A stretch of DNA of 54,000 nt from Rhynchopus sp. YZ270_cl-10 (GCA_964035575.1 CAXIVB010000006.1:1-54000); one strand, 5' to 3'; shown: positions 24,543-38,713, counted from the stretch's first letter. The notes: generated by a model not told the origin, from the sequence alone. Numbers and translations are program-made.

Positions 24543-26221
24543 GGCCAAAAATTTCGTACCACAGGGCCATACCATATACTGGGATTATCAACTTTTTGAA
24601 AATACGGCCTGGTATTCGGGTGTATATGTCCCATGGGGCCCATAGTAACCTTACTGGGTCATGCCCAAAGCCAATCTTAATAGTAAAATTCGATTTTCTG
24701 TGAAAAATATTTTGACCAAAAAATCGTCATTTTTCCGATTTTCGTCATTTTTACAGTTTTGCACACCCTGAAAATCGATTTTTTCGGCTCCGCCGGTGAA
24801 ATATCGACATAATTTAGGTATGTTATGTGCATAATATACCCATTAGAGCCCATTCAAGTCACATTCCGACCATTTTTCGTGAAAAAATGCAACTTTTTGT
24901 CACCGTGACCCCCAAAAATGACGATTTTTTGGTCGATTTTTTCGGCCAAAAATTTCGTACCACAGGGCCATACCATATACTGGGATTATCAACTTTTTGA
25001 AAATACGGCCTGGTATTCGGGTGTATATGTCCCATGGGGCCCATAGTAACCTTACTGGGTCATGCCCAAAGCCAATCTTAATAGTAAAATTCGATTTTCT
25101 GTGAAAAATATTTTCACCAAAAAATCGTCATTTTTCCGATTTTCGTCATTTTTACAGTTTTGCACACCCTGAAAATCGATTTTTTCGGCTCCGCCGGTGA
25201 AATATCGACATAATTTAGGTATGTTATGTGCATAATATACCCATTAGAGCCCATTCAAGTCACATTCCGACCATTTTTCGTGAAAAAATGCAACTTTTTG
25301 TCACCGTGACCCCCAAAAATGACGATTTTTTGGTCGATTTTTTCGGCCAAAAATTTCGTACCACAGGGCCATACCATATACTGGGATTATCAACTTTTTG
25401 AAAATACGGCCTGGTATTCGGGTGTATATGTCCCATGGGGCCCATAGTAACCTTACTGGGTCATGCCCAAAGCCAATCTTAATAGTAAAATTCGATTTTC
25501 TGTGAAAAATATTTTCACCAAAAAATCGTCATTTTTCCGATTTTCGTCATTTTTACAGTTTTGCACACCCTGAAAATCGATTTTTTCGGCTCCGCCGGTG
25601 AAATATCGACATAATTTAGGTATGTTATGTGCATAATATACCCATTAGAGCCCATTCAAGTCACATTCCGACCATTTTTCGTGAAAAAATGCAACTTTTT
25701 GTCACCGTGACCCCCAAAAATGACGATTTTTTGGTCGATTTTTTCGGCCAAAAATTTCGTACCACAGGGCCATACCATATACTGGGATTATCAACTTTTT
25801 GAAAATACGGCCTGGTATTCGGGTGTATATGTCCCATGGGGCCCATAGTAACCTTACTGGGTCATGCCCAAAGCCAATCTTAATAGTAAAATTCGATTTT
25901 CTGTGAAAAATATTTTGACCAAAAAATCGTCATTTTTCCGATTTTCGTCATTTTTACAGTTTTGCACACCCTGAAAATCGATTTTTTCGGCTCCGCCGGT
26001 GAAATATCGACATAATTTAGGTATGTTATGTGCATAATATACCCATTAGAGCCCATTCAAGTCACATTCCGACCATTTTTCGTGAAAAAATGCAACTTTT
26101 TGTCACCGTGACCCCCAAAAATGACGATTTTTTGGTCGATTTTTTCGGCCAAAAATTTCGTACCACAGGGCCATACCATATACTGGGATTATCAACTTTT
26201 TGAAAATACGGCCTGGTATTC
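24543..26221. repeat. 401-bp satellite, first block (unit 2)
   Basis: Same 4.2 copies as 216-1894, including the positions of the GACC/CACC variant. Confidence 0.95.
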
Positions 26222-26442
26222 GGTCGGCTCACCAAAGGTGAAATTGTGAATGCTGTCATGCAGCATTCACATTCCAGCATGCTCCTGTAGGCTGAAGCAC
26301 CGTCGGTGGTGTAGTCTCCCCTCATTTCTGCTCTCTGGATAGTGCAACAAACACAGGGATACAAGACAGGGTTGTCTTGTTGGAGGTGGGTCAGGGTCTG
26401 GATGTCCTAAAACCACACACCAACACGGAAGAAAAGCAAAAA

Positions 26443-26561
26443 GGATTCAAGCACCCGGACTTCCCAGCTGGTCACCCACGCCAGTACTATCCAGGCCTGC
26501 TGGTGCTTAACTTCTCAAATCAGGCGGGATGAGGTGTATTCACCAGAGTATGGCCGAATCC
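26443..26561 (-). rRNA. 5S rRNA, copy a (unit 2)
   Basis: Copy of 2116-2234. Confidence 0.96.
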
Positions 26562-27197
26562 AATAATGGGTCTGGGTGGAAAACCTTTGAAGAGCTTTAT
26601 ATTTCTGAGCTTGTTTTTGCTTCACTTGTGCAAAAGGTCTTGGGTGTTGCATGGTACAGGAAACTTTATTTGTCTCCCCTGTTCCGCTGCACTCTGCATT
26701 AGGTCATTTCACCTAAAATAAGGCCAGTTTGCGATCTTCTTGGAGTATCTTGGTGTCCAGTACAGTGTTTCTGGCATTGTGGACTTGCATGTTGTACAGG
26801 GCAACTGCCTGGGAATTAGTCCCACTTCTTGCAACAGTTTAGCTATTTCGGCATCCCCAGCGCGCATGATATTAAGCACAGGAGAATTTTTGGCTGCAGG
26901 TGCGCACGTCCCTTCTGGGGAGTATGGATGCCTCTTCCTCAGTTTTTGTTGTGCATTTTTGCACCTTTGCGCTCATCTCCATCTCACCAAAGGTGAAATT
27001 GTGAATGCTGTCATGCAGCATTCACATTCCAGCATGCTCCTGTAGGCTGAAGCACCGTCGGTGGTGTAGTCTCCCCTCATTTCTGCTCTCTGGATAGTGC
27101 AACAAACACAGGGATACAAGACAGGGTTGTCTTGTTGGAGGTGGGTCAGGGTCTGGATGTCCTAAAACCACACACCAACACGGAAGAAAAGCAAAAA

Positions 27198-27316
27198 GGA
27201 TTCAAGCACCCGGACTTCCCAGCTGGTCACCCACGCCAGTACTATCCAGGCCTGCTGGTGCTTAACTTCTCAAATCAGGCGGGATGAGGTGTATTCACCA
27301 GAGTATGGCCGAATCC
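27198..27316 (-). rRNA. 5S rRNA, copy b (unit 2)
   Basis: Copy of 2871-2989. Confidence 0.96.
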
Positions 27317-27616
27317 AATACTGAGTCAGGTTCGAAAACCTTTGAAGAGCTTTTTATTTCTGACCTTGTTTTTGCTTCGGTTGTGAAAACCGGTTTGTGG
27401 GTCAGCAGGTTTAACAAGTTTGGCCAGTCCTTAGCACAACACTTAGTGCGCTGCACTACTGCATCGGAGCAGGTGCCTGTGTGCTCACAGGTCACCACTC
27501 AGTGGTCGATCCCTCTAGACCAGTGTGCTGGGTTTACTGGGTTTACTGGGTAACATGATGGTTTGTGTGATCACGTTTGTTTTGGTTTGTTTGTTTAAAA
27601 AGGCGGGTTTGTGCAA

Positions 27617-27763
27617 AGCACAGCACCGCCGCTGTCAAAAATTTCACTGTGCAAGCCAGCCAAAGCTAGTGCCACCAGTATCCCCTGCGCAGTGCAATGC
27701 AAGGGCCACTGGTGTGTCGACGCCCTTGTTGATCAGGTCAGACACCAGTAAGGTATGTAACCT
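27617..27763 (-). ncRNA. U1 snRNA (unit 2)
   Basis: Copy of 3290-3436. Confidence 0.88.
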
Positions 27764-27844
27764 CTAGCTGAGTTTAACAACATGCGAAACTCCAACACCT
27801 TCAGGGAAGCGTAGTGGTTGTCAAGACTTAAAAACAGATGAGAC

Positions 27845-27949
27845 ACAAAGGCCCCTTCAAAAATTATGCTTTCACTTAGTGGCTCTTACCCACGGTCATC
27901 TTTAGTAAAAGGCGAAAGATGAGTTCGATATGGGCAAGAACCGTGATAT
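27845..27949 (-). ncRNA. U5 snRNA (unit 2)
   Basis: Copy of 3518-3622. Confidence 0.9.
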
Positions 27950-28470
27950 GGCTCTGTTTTGTTCTATTGCTGTATGCACTTTGCTACACATGGAAGCATG
28001 TTGAGAGCGAGGATAGTGTGGTAACTTCTTGATTGATCAAGATGTCCTTGAAGGTGAAAAAAGTAATGTGAAGCCTTTTTTGAGGTTTTTCTTAAAAACA
28101 AGCTGTAAGTGGAAGGGCTGTGCCTGGTACTCTTCCCTGCGCCATACAGGGGAGAGACAAAACAATACAAGAAGTATGTGACAATCATCGCAAGTGCTCA
28201 TGCTGCACATGCCCAACCTATGTCATCATCCAGCTTTGGTCTTGTGCCGAAGAAAACAATCTTCAACACGAATGCACTCAAAAACAGATCCTGTGTAGAG
28301 TACAGTCTTGCCCTTGTTTGTTCCACCTATCGGCTGCACAGATGTCTACAGGGAGGCACATTGGTGGTGGTAGTTCTGGTGTGTTAGCTTTACGTGGTGT
28401 CTTTATGTTACCACCCCAACACGCTTCCCTGTTGACATAGCTTTGTGACACGACTGGGAGAAAAGGAGGT

Positions 28471-28612
28471 ATTCTTGCGCTCGGGATAATTCCATAAGCA
28501 ATGACCAAATAGGGACGCTGTGGAGAGATTGCTGGTTGAAAACTACCCAATTCCCGCCATGGGCCGCTTCGGCGTTGCCACATTGGCAATTTGTGTAGCT
28601 GCTTCGGCGGCC
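28471..28612 (+). ncRNA. U4 snRNA (unit 2)
   Basis: Copy of 4144-4285. Confidence 0.92.
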
Positions 28613-28762
28613 TTGTTTTTACTACGATTGATCATCACCTTCGCTCACTTCCCTGTGACATGGGTGTGTAATCTGTTTGCCTTGTTGTTTCCTAGTAATA
28701 TTGATCATCATCATGCTTCCCTGTACATGGGTGTCGAATTTGGTATGGACTAAAAAGAAGTC

Positions 28763-28949
28763 ATACCTTCTCGGCCTTTTGGCTAAGATCAAGTGTATTA
28801 TCTGTTCTTATCAGCTTAATATCTGATACAGTGCCTTGTGCACTGATGATATTAACGCAATTTCTCATTGGGGTGACGGGTCGCCAGGGCAACCTGGTCC
28901 GTTCACACATGTTGCCCTGGAGCTGCACAACATCCAGGAGTGGCATACC
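28763..28949 (+). ncRNA. U2 snRNA (unit 2)
   Basis: Complete copy of 4436-4622, with the same GTATTA branch-site element. Confidence 0.96.
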
Positions 28950-29235
28950 CTCTTTTTTAACAAAACAAAAACAAACACACAAAGGCAACATATCATACAT
29001 ACCATACATACCATACATACACAGTGGTTACCGGTAAGGGTTATTAAAAACAGAGGTCGGAGCGAGCCTCTCAATGTCAGAGGCTTCAAAGCATTTCACG
29101 AGAAAACTCGCCCCTGTCCTTCTTCATCACTATCACTTGACCGAACACTCCCCACAAGGAAGCCTGTAAAAGGTGATGCTTTTTTAGGCAACAACACAGA
29201 CACAGGGGGGGTACTGGGTGGGGTAATATGAAAAA

Positions 29236-29557
29236 GGGTGCTTGCGTTGTGTGCTGGATCGGGACCACCAGTAAACTGGCAGCCCCACATCCAGTTCTAA
29301 TATTTGAAGTGTGAAATAGAACGCAGTCAGAATTAGTGTTACACGCTAATGTAAGAATAATCATCATGGGTAATATTCTGTACGAACGTACGGGATTTAC
29401 ATCATATGAAAGTGGTTCCGCCTTGGGCCATATCAGGCCCACAGCAGGACACATCATAAAAATTGTAAAGAATTTTCTGATAAGAAAGGTCTTTTCAAGT
29501 TTTAGCTGTTGCTGAACGAGTTGTTTGGTTTCGAAGTAGCACACTAACTTAGCACCC
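29236..29557 (-). ncRNA. Unidentified structured RNA A (unit 2)
   Basis: Copy of 4909-5230, with the element at 29,581-29,617. Confidence 0.8.
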
Positions 29558-29688
29558 AAACATAGGGAGAGTATGGGAAAACAAGACAGGGTTGTCTTGT
29601 TGGAGGTGGGTCAGGGTGACACACACACCTGTGCACTTTGTACATGCATCATATGTGTGAATGTTTTTTCTCATGGTGACGTAAAAAA

Positions 29689-29801
29689 GGCCAGTCTCTT
29701 TCGAGGCTGGCCATGTTTGACAAAGTTGTGTGAGAAGAATATAATCTTCATGCTTCCATACCAATGAAGTACAGAAACTGTAGCTTTAGAAATCGTTGGT
29801 T
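29689..29801 (-). ncRNA. Spliced-leader RNA 1 (unit 2)
   Basis: Copy of 5362-5474. Confidence 0.93.
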
Positions 29802-29965
29802 GCCCTTTTTCTTAACATTGCTCTAAGCACCAACATGTACTGGTAAACATGCCACTTGTGGTGAATAATGTGGGTAGGAATGGTCTGGGCAACGTGGTGG
29901 GGTGTATCAACAACACATGTGTATGGTGATGTGGAAACAATGTTCACATGGAAAAATGTAAAAAA

Positions 29966-30278
29966 GAAACGCTTCTCCAGTTCAAGCCATTGAGTTGGAA
30001 ACACCCTCACTCTGCTCTGTGCTGCGATCCTTGAACTGTCCACTGCAGGAGTTATGAGCTGCTCTGTGAGACCAGCCTGGCCCGGTTCACCCCATTTCAC
30101 TCTGATTGTTGCCCTGGTTTACACCAAGGCCGCAAACAGGACAGTAGACTAACACGGACAACACATCAACACAGAAGTTGAAGGTGCCTTTGGTCCACCT
30201 CAAAGAGTGCCCAGTTCTGGAGAAGCTTGCCCCCCCAGAAGCTAGGGGTTTCAGGATGCAGCCAACACATCCCGGCTC
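29966..30278 (-). ncRNA. 7SL RNA (unit 2)
   Basis: Copy of 5639-5951. Confidence 0.9.
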
Positions 30279-30430
30279 AATAGATACCATATTGTCGGAA
30301 TACAAGACAGGGTTGTCTAGTTGGAGGTGGGTCAGGTCAAAAACGTGGTTTTGAAGATCCTCACTTCTTGTGTGTGTTTTTTTTTGCTTTGCACAAAGAC
30401 ACACAAAGACAATCATGCTAACGTAAAAAA

Positions 30431-30542
30431 GGCCAGTCTCTTTCGAAACCGGCCATGTTTTGACAAAGTTGTGTGAGAAGAGTAATCTTCATGCTTCCAT
30501 ACCAATGAAGTACAGAAACTGTAGCTTTAGAAATCGTTGGTT
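30431..30542 (-). ncRNA. Spliced-leader RNA 2 (unit 2)
   Basis: Copy of 6104-6215. Confidence 0.93.
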
Positions 30543-30765
30543 GCTCTTTTTCTCTACACAGCTTTCGACATGTATATGCTCAGGGAAGCATGCCAGTAGC
30601 ATAAACCATATGGTCGTTTTTTGAAACCAATATTTCAATGGGTTACTGCAGCCTGCCACTTGCCACCTGTGGGTGATGGGTATGTCTGCACATATGTGTT
30701 GGTCTGGGAAGCATGAAGAAGACACCAGTGTAAAAAATACGTGTGATCCGGGGGACAAAAAAAAA

Positions 30766-30866
30766 GTTGATACTTTCTCGATTAATGCGTGTCATCCTTG
30801 CGCAGGGACCATGCTAATCTTCTCTGTATCGATCCAATTTTAACGGATGTCCCATTTCTGGGGTCC
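30766..30866 (-). ncRNA. U6 snRNA (unit 2)
   Basis: Copy of 6439-6539. Confidence 0.97.
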
Positions 30867-31009
30867 AGTATACATGCACAAGGTGGTTGACAAGACAGGG
30901 GCCCCTTGTTGGAGTTGGGTCAGGGTCTGAATGTGGTTCTAAACTTCTGCTGTTGTTGTGTGGGTTTTTTTGCTTCTTGTGCACAAGACGATCGTGTTAA
31001 CGTAAAAAA

Positions 31010-31121
31010 GGCCAGTCTCTTTCGAAACTGGCCATGTTTTGACAAAGTTGTGTGAAGAATATAATCTTCATGCTTCCATACCAATGAAGTACAGAAACTG
31101 TAGCTTTAGAAATCGTTGGTT
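31010..31121 (-). ncRNA. Spliced-leader RNA 3 (unit 2)
   Basis: Copy of 6683-6794. Confidence 0.93.
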
Positions 31122-31443
31122 GCCCTTTTTCTCTACAATGTTCTAGGTACCCACTTGTTCTGGGAAGCCTTCTGCCAATGTCTATAATACGGTTGCTTTT
31201 TCGTACCTGACATCTTGGTCACTGTGAAGGTTCTACATAAAAATATCCTTAAGTGTGATCCTACAGAAGGATATTCGACAGAGTCAACAGTGGCTTCTGA
31301 AGGGGAACAAGTGTCACAAATATGGTTTTGCAGGCGATATAAAAATGGGGTGCAGTAAGCACTTGTGTGTTATGTCATGTGTGAATCGTGTGTGTTTTTG
31401 GGTTTGCTTCTTGTGCACAAGACGATCATGCTAACGTAAAAAA

Positions 31444-31555
31444 GGCCAGTCTCTTTCGAGACTGGCCATGTTTGACAAAGTTGTGTGAGAAGATATAATC
31501 TTCATGCTTCCATACCAATGAAGTACAGAAACTGTAGCTTTAGAAATCGTTGGTT
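31444..31555 (-). ncRNA. Spliced-leader RNA 4 (unit 2)
   Basis: Copy of 7117-7228. Confidence 0.93.
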
Positions 31556-31602
31556 GCCTTTTTTCTCTACAACGTTCTGAGTACAGACGTGTCCTGGGAA
31601 GC

Positions 31603-34600
31603 ATGCCAGTAGTGTAAAAAATATGATGGTTTTTTTGTACCTAACATCTTGTACACTGAGAAGGTTCTGCACAAGTGGAAGCCTATATAAGGATATTCAT
31701 AAGAGTCAAAAGGGGCTTCTGAAGGGGTATATGGGTAGTATGAGCTCATATGAATCCATTAAAAGCGTCTATGGCATGATCTAAGCATCACATAATTTCT
31801 GAAATCAATACCAACCACAATTTACGGCTATTTTTCCAGCAATAGCCGTATCATGGCTTATAACCATACCTAAGGATGTCCAATATGCTGGAAAAGTTAA
31901 TAATCTTGGGTATATAGGGTTTTTGGGCACATTTGAGTCAATTGCGGGGTCTTACGATTTAATCTGAGCATCACACATATCCTAATCACCTATATAATCG
32001 AAAAACACATACAAAATGACCTACATAGCCGTAAAATGACCCAAATGTGCATATTCGGGTTGAAATTTCATTTTTTCGGAAAGTTTTTTTTTCTCAACAA
32101 TTACATGGGTGAGTTCCGAGTACATTATGGGGTCGTAAGTTTTTATTCAAGCATCACACATTATGTAGAATAATTTATGCCATACAATGTTACCAAAAAA
32201 AGTCGATTTTTGGTCACTTTTTCAAAAATATGAAAATTCGATTTTTGGGTACTAGATAGGTCTTTCCGGTGCAAAAACGACCGTTAAATGGATTCTCCGG
32301 GGTCCTAAGGCCCCACAAATCACTTTTGGACACACGGGCAATATCCCAGTATACCCTAGGAAATTGGTGGGAACCCAAAAATTGGCCTCAAAATCCGACC
32401 AAAACCAAGGTTTCTGTAGAGGTACATGTGAACCTCATGTGTGTTCTGGAGACCCATTTTGTTTTTAAAAGTGAATCTAAATAGCCAAAAATTTAAAACT
32501 CTTGTAGCGCATTCGGAATAGAGGGGGTATTCGCGAAAACCTGTGCGAAACATTTATCAATTCAGGTCTGACCCACATGGTCATGACCCCATATTTTGGG
32601 TGCGGAAAACACCCTATCTGTTGACCTACCGGCTTGTATGCCTGTATACCTGGTTGGGTCAACTTTTTGAAAATTTCCTGGGCCATATACCCTATTTGGG
32701 CCCCCTGAATCCATTGCGACATCGTTTTTTCACATCCGAGTGAAAACTAATATATAGGATAACCCATGGGTATGGGTACCTCGCTCAATACCCCTAAAAT
32801 CAGTGCTTTTGAAAATGACCCTATGGAAAAATGTATCCAAAATATTGAAACATGTTCTCCTGGCATCTGCAACACGATATTTTGGGCCCCCTGGGCCCCG
32901 GGGGCCCTACGGGCCCCCATATTCGCGAAAAGTTGGGCATCCCAGCTAGTGGGTCGGTACTGGGTATACAAACATCCCCCCAAAAAGTGAGATTTTGACC
33001 CCCCAAAAATGGCCATTTTTTTACTCCCCGGGACCTTCTCAGGTGTGTATTCGGACCCTCTCGTGGTCTTAAACCGGATTTTTGGGGCCCCCACACCCTG
33101 GAATACCCCCCATAGTGTCGTTTTTTCACCCGCAGGGCCGATTTTTTAGAAAACATTTGGTTTTTAAGGAACAACATTTACCCTGCGACACCTTGAAAAA
33201 CAGGTGATTTTTGCCTTTTTCAGTTGTGTGTGTGCAGTGCCGCATTCCCCAGGCTTGGTGAAAGTTGTGCCTCCAATACCCCTATGTGGGTTGGAAAACT
33301 CAAATAAAGATAAAATTTTGAGGCAGCCTGGGGGTGTGCTATGGTAAACAATTTGTGTGTGTAAAAATACCCCTAAAAAACACCCTAAAAATGGCTGTTT
33401 TTCGCCTATTTTTGGGGGTCGCCTGAGCTATTTTTTTTATTGTTTTGGCTTTTCCTGGGACCTGAAAATAGGGTCCTGGGCCCAATATGTCCCAATGAGG
33501 CCATTGGAATATCGATTTTTTCCAGATATGGGCCTCCTAGACCGAAATTTTTGATTTTGGTGTTGCAAAAATTTTCGAAAATCCTGAAAAGTGCCCAAAA
33601 ACACGTAAAAACACGTGTATAGGCACACCCTATCGGCCCCCAGCATTGCCCAGGATTGTTGCAAATTTTCCCTGCATGGGGGCCCTCCGGGCCCCCTGGA
33701 CCCATTGCGACCCGATTGGTTCACATTCCTGGAAAATTTGGTCCCTAAGACACATACGTGGTTAACATACCCCTGAAAAACACCCTATTTTTGACCCTAA
33801 AAAACACCCTATTTTTGACCCTGAAAACATGATTTTAGCAAATAGGGCAACTAGTTTGGTGATCCAGCGACCGACTCATGGGCCCAGTATGTCCAACAGG
33901 GCCATATGTTTGGTAAATTTTACCGGGGGCAAGGGGATGTACAAAAAAAAAGTGGATTTTTTACCTTAAAAAAATGGCCAAAAATAGGCCAAAAATGGCC
34001 ATTTTTCGGCCATGTGACCCCCACAGCAACCCTATATAGACCCCAAAAAACCTAATATTTTTTTCCCAGCGATGTGTCCTGGGGGCCCTTCGGGCCCCCA
34101 GGACACATCGCAACCCCGTTTTTTCAAAAAGTTGGCCCTACGGGCCAACTTTTTGAGGTGGCCTGTAGGGTGACCCCTTCAAAAAGCTGGAACCCGGATT
34201 TTGGGGTCAGGGGTCCCTTTATGCACTTTTATGTATAAAAAAATGTCTGGGGCGAGAAAATGCAAATTTTTGCCTGCAAACACACTGCATACTACGACAG
34301 GACCATATTCCATCTTATCAGGAAAAATTTCGGAGGTGTTAGTCATAAAAACAATTTAAAATTTTTTGAAAAAACATGAGATCTGGATAAAAGTTTTGAC
34401 TGTACCTGTGGAAGGTGGGATTTTGCCTGTGTTTTGACTTTTTTTTTCAGTAAATAAACTTCTACTCATCTCCGGAGGCCGTCCGAGGTCGCAATTAACT
34501 CATTTTGACACTTTAGGGCCATATACCGCCCGTTTTTTCAAAAAGTTGAAAATTTTGGCCCCCAGGATTGGGTACAGCGTGTACTGAACCCTGATTTTCG

Positions 34601-35006
34601 AAAAATCTCAACTTTTGAAATTCGTCACTTATGGCAGCATGTATCTGACACCCAATTTTGACTTTTCCCGTGAATCCATTCTGGTGCATATACACTATCT
34701 GGCACCCCTGAGTCCATTGCGGGGTCGTTTTTTCAAAAAGTCGACCGGACTAATACCTAATATGACCCTGGGTATAGCGTACCGTCTCAGAAACACCCCA
34801 AAATCAGTGTTTTTGAAGGGTTCTCACAGCTAAAATCGATGAAAAAATGTCAAAATCACTTTCCCGTGACCCAATAGCGTGAAATATGGCCCATGTGGGC
34901 CCCCAGGACCTATAACACCCCCAATCGGTCGATTCCATGCATATTTCACACCCCCAGATATATGTGCCCATGGGGTGCCAGACCCCAAAATCATGATTTT
35001 TTCATG
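31603..35006. other. Decayed satellite region without genes (unit 2)
   Basis: Copy of 7276-10,679; the paired perfect hairpins recur at 34,070-34,155. Confidence 0.6.
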
Positions 35007-35999
35007 ATTTTTGGCCCGATGCACTGACCTGCAGGGCCATACCGTCTACCGGGGCAACCATATTTTTGTAAAATCGGCCTTGCATCGGGCCCAGTATGTC
35101 CCACAGGGTATGTTGCCCCAGATTCAGGTCCCCGCACAAGCCAAACCAATATTTTAAAATCGATTTTTTTGAAAAAAATATTTTTGAAAAAAAATCGTCA
35201 TTTTTGGGATTTTGGTGATTTTTACAGTTTTGCACACCCTGAAAATCGATTTTTTCGGCTCCGCTGGTGAAATATCGACATAATTTAGGTATGTTATGTG
35301 CATAATATACCCATTAGAGCCCATTCAAGTCACATTCCGACCATTTTTCGTGAAAAAATGCAACTTTTTGTCACCGTGACCCCGAAAAATGACGATTTTT
35401 TGGTCGATTTTTTCGGCCAAAAATTTCGTACCACAGGGCCATACCATATACTGGGATTATCAACTTTTTGAAAATACGGCCTGGTATTCGGGTGTATATG
35501 TCCCATGGGGCCCATAGTAACCTTACTGGGTCATGCCCAAAGCCAATCTTAATAGTAAAATTCGATTTTCTGTGAAAAATATTTTGACCAAAAAATCGTC
35601 ATTTTTCCGATTTTCGTCATTTTTACAGTTTTGCACACCCTGAAAATCGATTTTTTCGGCTCCGCCGGTGAAATATCGACATAATTTAGGTATGTTATGT
35701 GCATAATATACCCATTAGAGCCCATTCAAGTCACATTCCGACCATTTTTCGTGAAAAAATGCAACTTTTTGTCACCGTGACCCCCAAAAATGACGATTTT
35801 TTGGTCGATTTTTTCGGCCAAAAATTTCGTACCACAGGGCCATACCATATACTGGGATTATCAACTTTTTGAAAATACGGCCTGGTATTCGGGTGTATAT
35901 GTCCCATGGGGCCCATAGTAACCTTACTGGGTCATGCCCAAAGCCAATCTTAATAGTAAAATTCGATTTTCTGTGAAAAATATTTTCACCAAAAAATCG
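35007..35999. repeat. 401-bp satellite, second block (unit 2)
   Basis: Copy of 10,680-11,672. Confidence 0.85.
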
Positions 36000-36016
36000 A
36001 CTTTTTTCAAAATATT

Positions 36017-37502
36017 TCTCAGTTAGACAGTGTGTGATGCTCGGATCTGAGAGTACGACCCCGCAATTGACTCAGATGTGCTCAAATACCCCATATACCC
36101 AAGAAAATTGCATTTTCGAGTGAAAAGAAGGTTCGTACAGAGGTCATATGCCTGTGTACAGGTATATTTGCCTGTAACCCCTATGTTTGAGCACCGGCTA
36201 AGTTGTAGAGAGGGCCTGATACTCGGAATTGACCGTGCGACCCCGCAATTGACTCAGATTGGCCCAAAAACCCTATATACCCAAGATTTCTTCATTTTCG
36301 TGCAAATTTGAGGTATTTAGATATGGTTGTTTGCATGTTACACCAAAATACAGGTGTTTGTTGCACCTGTAAAATTTGAGACATTGTGTGATGCTCTAAT
36401 CTGATCGTACGACCCCGCAATTGACTCAAAAATGCCCAAAAACCCCACATTCCCAAGATTTTTGCATTTTCGAGCATATATGAGCCATTTAGATATGATT
36501 ATTAGCCATTTTACCCAATATACAGGTGTTTGTTGCATAGCTAAAATTCTAGACATTGTCTGATGCTCGGATCTGACCGTACGACCCCGCAATTGACTCA
36601 GATGTGCCCAAAAACCCTATATACCCAAGATTTCTTCATTTTCATGCGTATTTGAGACATTCAGATATGGTTATATGCATTTTACACCAAAATACATGTG
36701 ATTGTTGCTTTTTTGAAATTCTAGACATTGTGTGATACTCGGATCTGATCGTGCGACCCCGCAATGAACTCAAATGTGCCCAAAAACCCCATATTCCCAA
36801 GATTATTGCATTTTAGAGCATTTTTAAGCTACTTACATGTGGTTATTAGCCATTTTACCCAAAATAGACATGTTTATTGCATAGTTGAAATTCTAGGTAT
36901 TGTGTGATGCTCGGATCCGATCGTGCGACCCCGCAATTGACTCAGATGTGCCCAAAAAACCCATATTCCCAAGATTTTTGCATTTTCGTGCAAATTTAAG
37001 GTATTCAGATATGGTTATATGCATGTTACACCAAAATACAGGTGTTTGTTGCACCTGTAAAATTCTAGACATTATGTGATGCTCAGATCTGATCGTACGA
37101 CCCCGCAATGAACTCAGATGTGCCCAAAAACCCCATATTCCCAAGATTTTTGCGTTTTAGAGCACATTCTAATTGCTTAGATAGGGTATAAAGGCATTTT
37201 GCCCATATTTTTGCGACATTTTACCGATTAGGATACTTCTGATGCTCCAATCAAATCGTCCGACCCCGCAATGGATTCAGAATGGCCCAAAAACCCTATA
37301 TTCCCAAGATTTTTGCACTTTTAAGGGTTTCTGACATCCTTAGATAGGATAAAGAGGCATTTTCAGGTATTTTGATAAACGGACATTTTGTCTATTAGGA
37401 TATGTGTGATGCTCAGATTGATTCATCTGACCTCATAATGGATTCAGGAGCCCCTAAATATGCCATTTTCCCAAAAATTTCTCACTTTTGACAATTTTGA
37501 AG
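36017..37502. repeat. 172-bp satellite array (unit 2)
   Basis: Copy of 11,690-13,175. Confidence 0.92.
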
Positions 37503-37826
37503 ATTCTCAGAAAGAGTGAGGAGACAAAAAAATGAGAAAAATCTGAAAAAGTCAAAATATATTATCTGTCTCAGGTGTTGAACCCGGGACCGAAAGAATA
37601 TCGGACCACGGTACAACACACTAGGATTTTCTGACGCAAGTATTTTTTTAGTTTTTTATGGATGCGCACAGCTAAGAACCGGTCTGACAATTTAGATCTA
37701 TTTTTCGGTGTATTTATCCAGTTGGTCACCCGCGCCAGTACTATCCAGGCTTGGAGGTGTCTAACTTCTCAGGTAAAAACGGACTGGTAATAAGTCTTCC
37801 CAGCTTTTCTATCCAGACCTATTATT

Positions 37827-37945
37827 GGATTCGGCCATACTCTGGTGAATACACCTCATCCCGCCTGATTTGAGAAGTTAAGCACCAGCAGGCCTGGATA
37901 GTACTGGCGTGGGTGACCAGCTGGGAAGTCCGGGTGCTTGAATCC
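37827..37945 (+). rRNA. 5S rRNA, copy c (unit 2)
   Basis: Copy of 13,500-13,618. Confidence 0.96.
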
Positions 37946-38055
37946 TTTTTCCTTTTCTTCTGTTGTATTAGGTGTGCACATTTGAGGATGTCCAGACCCT
38001 GACCCACCTCCAACAAGACGACCCTGTCTTGTATTCCGATGTTTGCTGCATGTTT

Positions 38056-38385
38056 GGGTGCTAAGTTAGTGTGCTACTTCGAAACCAAACAACTCGTTCA
38101 GCAACAACAAAAACTTGAAAAAGACATTTTTTCCAAGGAAAATTCTTTTACAATTTTGTGTGAAGACCGGTCATGTTGCGGGCCCGATGTGGCCTGCGAC
38201 GGACTACTCTCATATGATAGTAAATCCCGTACAATCTGTACAGAATATTACCATGACGATATTATTCTTACATTCGTGTAAACTAATCTTCCGATTGCGT
38301 TCTATTTCACACTTCAAATATTAGAACTGGATGTGGGATTGCCAGTTTACTGGTGGTCCCGATCCAGCACACAACGCAAGCACCC
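38056..38385 (+). ncRNA. Unidentified structured RNA B (unit 2)
   Basis: Copy of 13,729-14,058. Confidence 0.8.
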
Positions 38386-38492
38386 AATTTTTTTTGTCCC
38401 TGCCCGTCCACAGGCCATGTGTGCACCAGTGACCGCAAACCCACAAACCCCAAGTTAGGTTGGAAATTCTTGGGGAGCTCTGAAAAAAACCT

Positions 38493-38564
38493 AGGCCGCT
38501 GTGGGGATTGAACCCACGACCCCATCATTACGGATGATGTGCTCTACCACTGAGCTAAACAGCC
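38493..38564 (-). tRNA. tRNA-Thr(CGU) (unit 2)
   Basis: Copy of 14,166-14,237, C33 retained. Confidence 0.93.
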
Positions 38565-38641
38565 ACATTTTAGGGAGCAAGGTGTGAAAGCTCTGAGAAC
38601 CAATTTACACAGGAGAAACAAAACAGGGGAAAAAAAAACTG

Positions 38642-38713
38642 TGGACCCTGAGAGGTTCGAACTCTCGGCCTCCCGTATGCGGAACGGGCGCTCTTCCACT
38701 GAGCTAAGAGCCC
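38642..38713 (-). tRNA. tRNA-Ala(CGC) (unit 2)
   Basis: Copy of 14,315-14,386, C33 retained. Confidence 0.93.
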
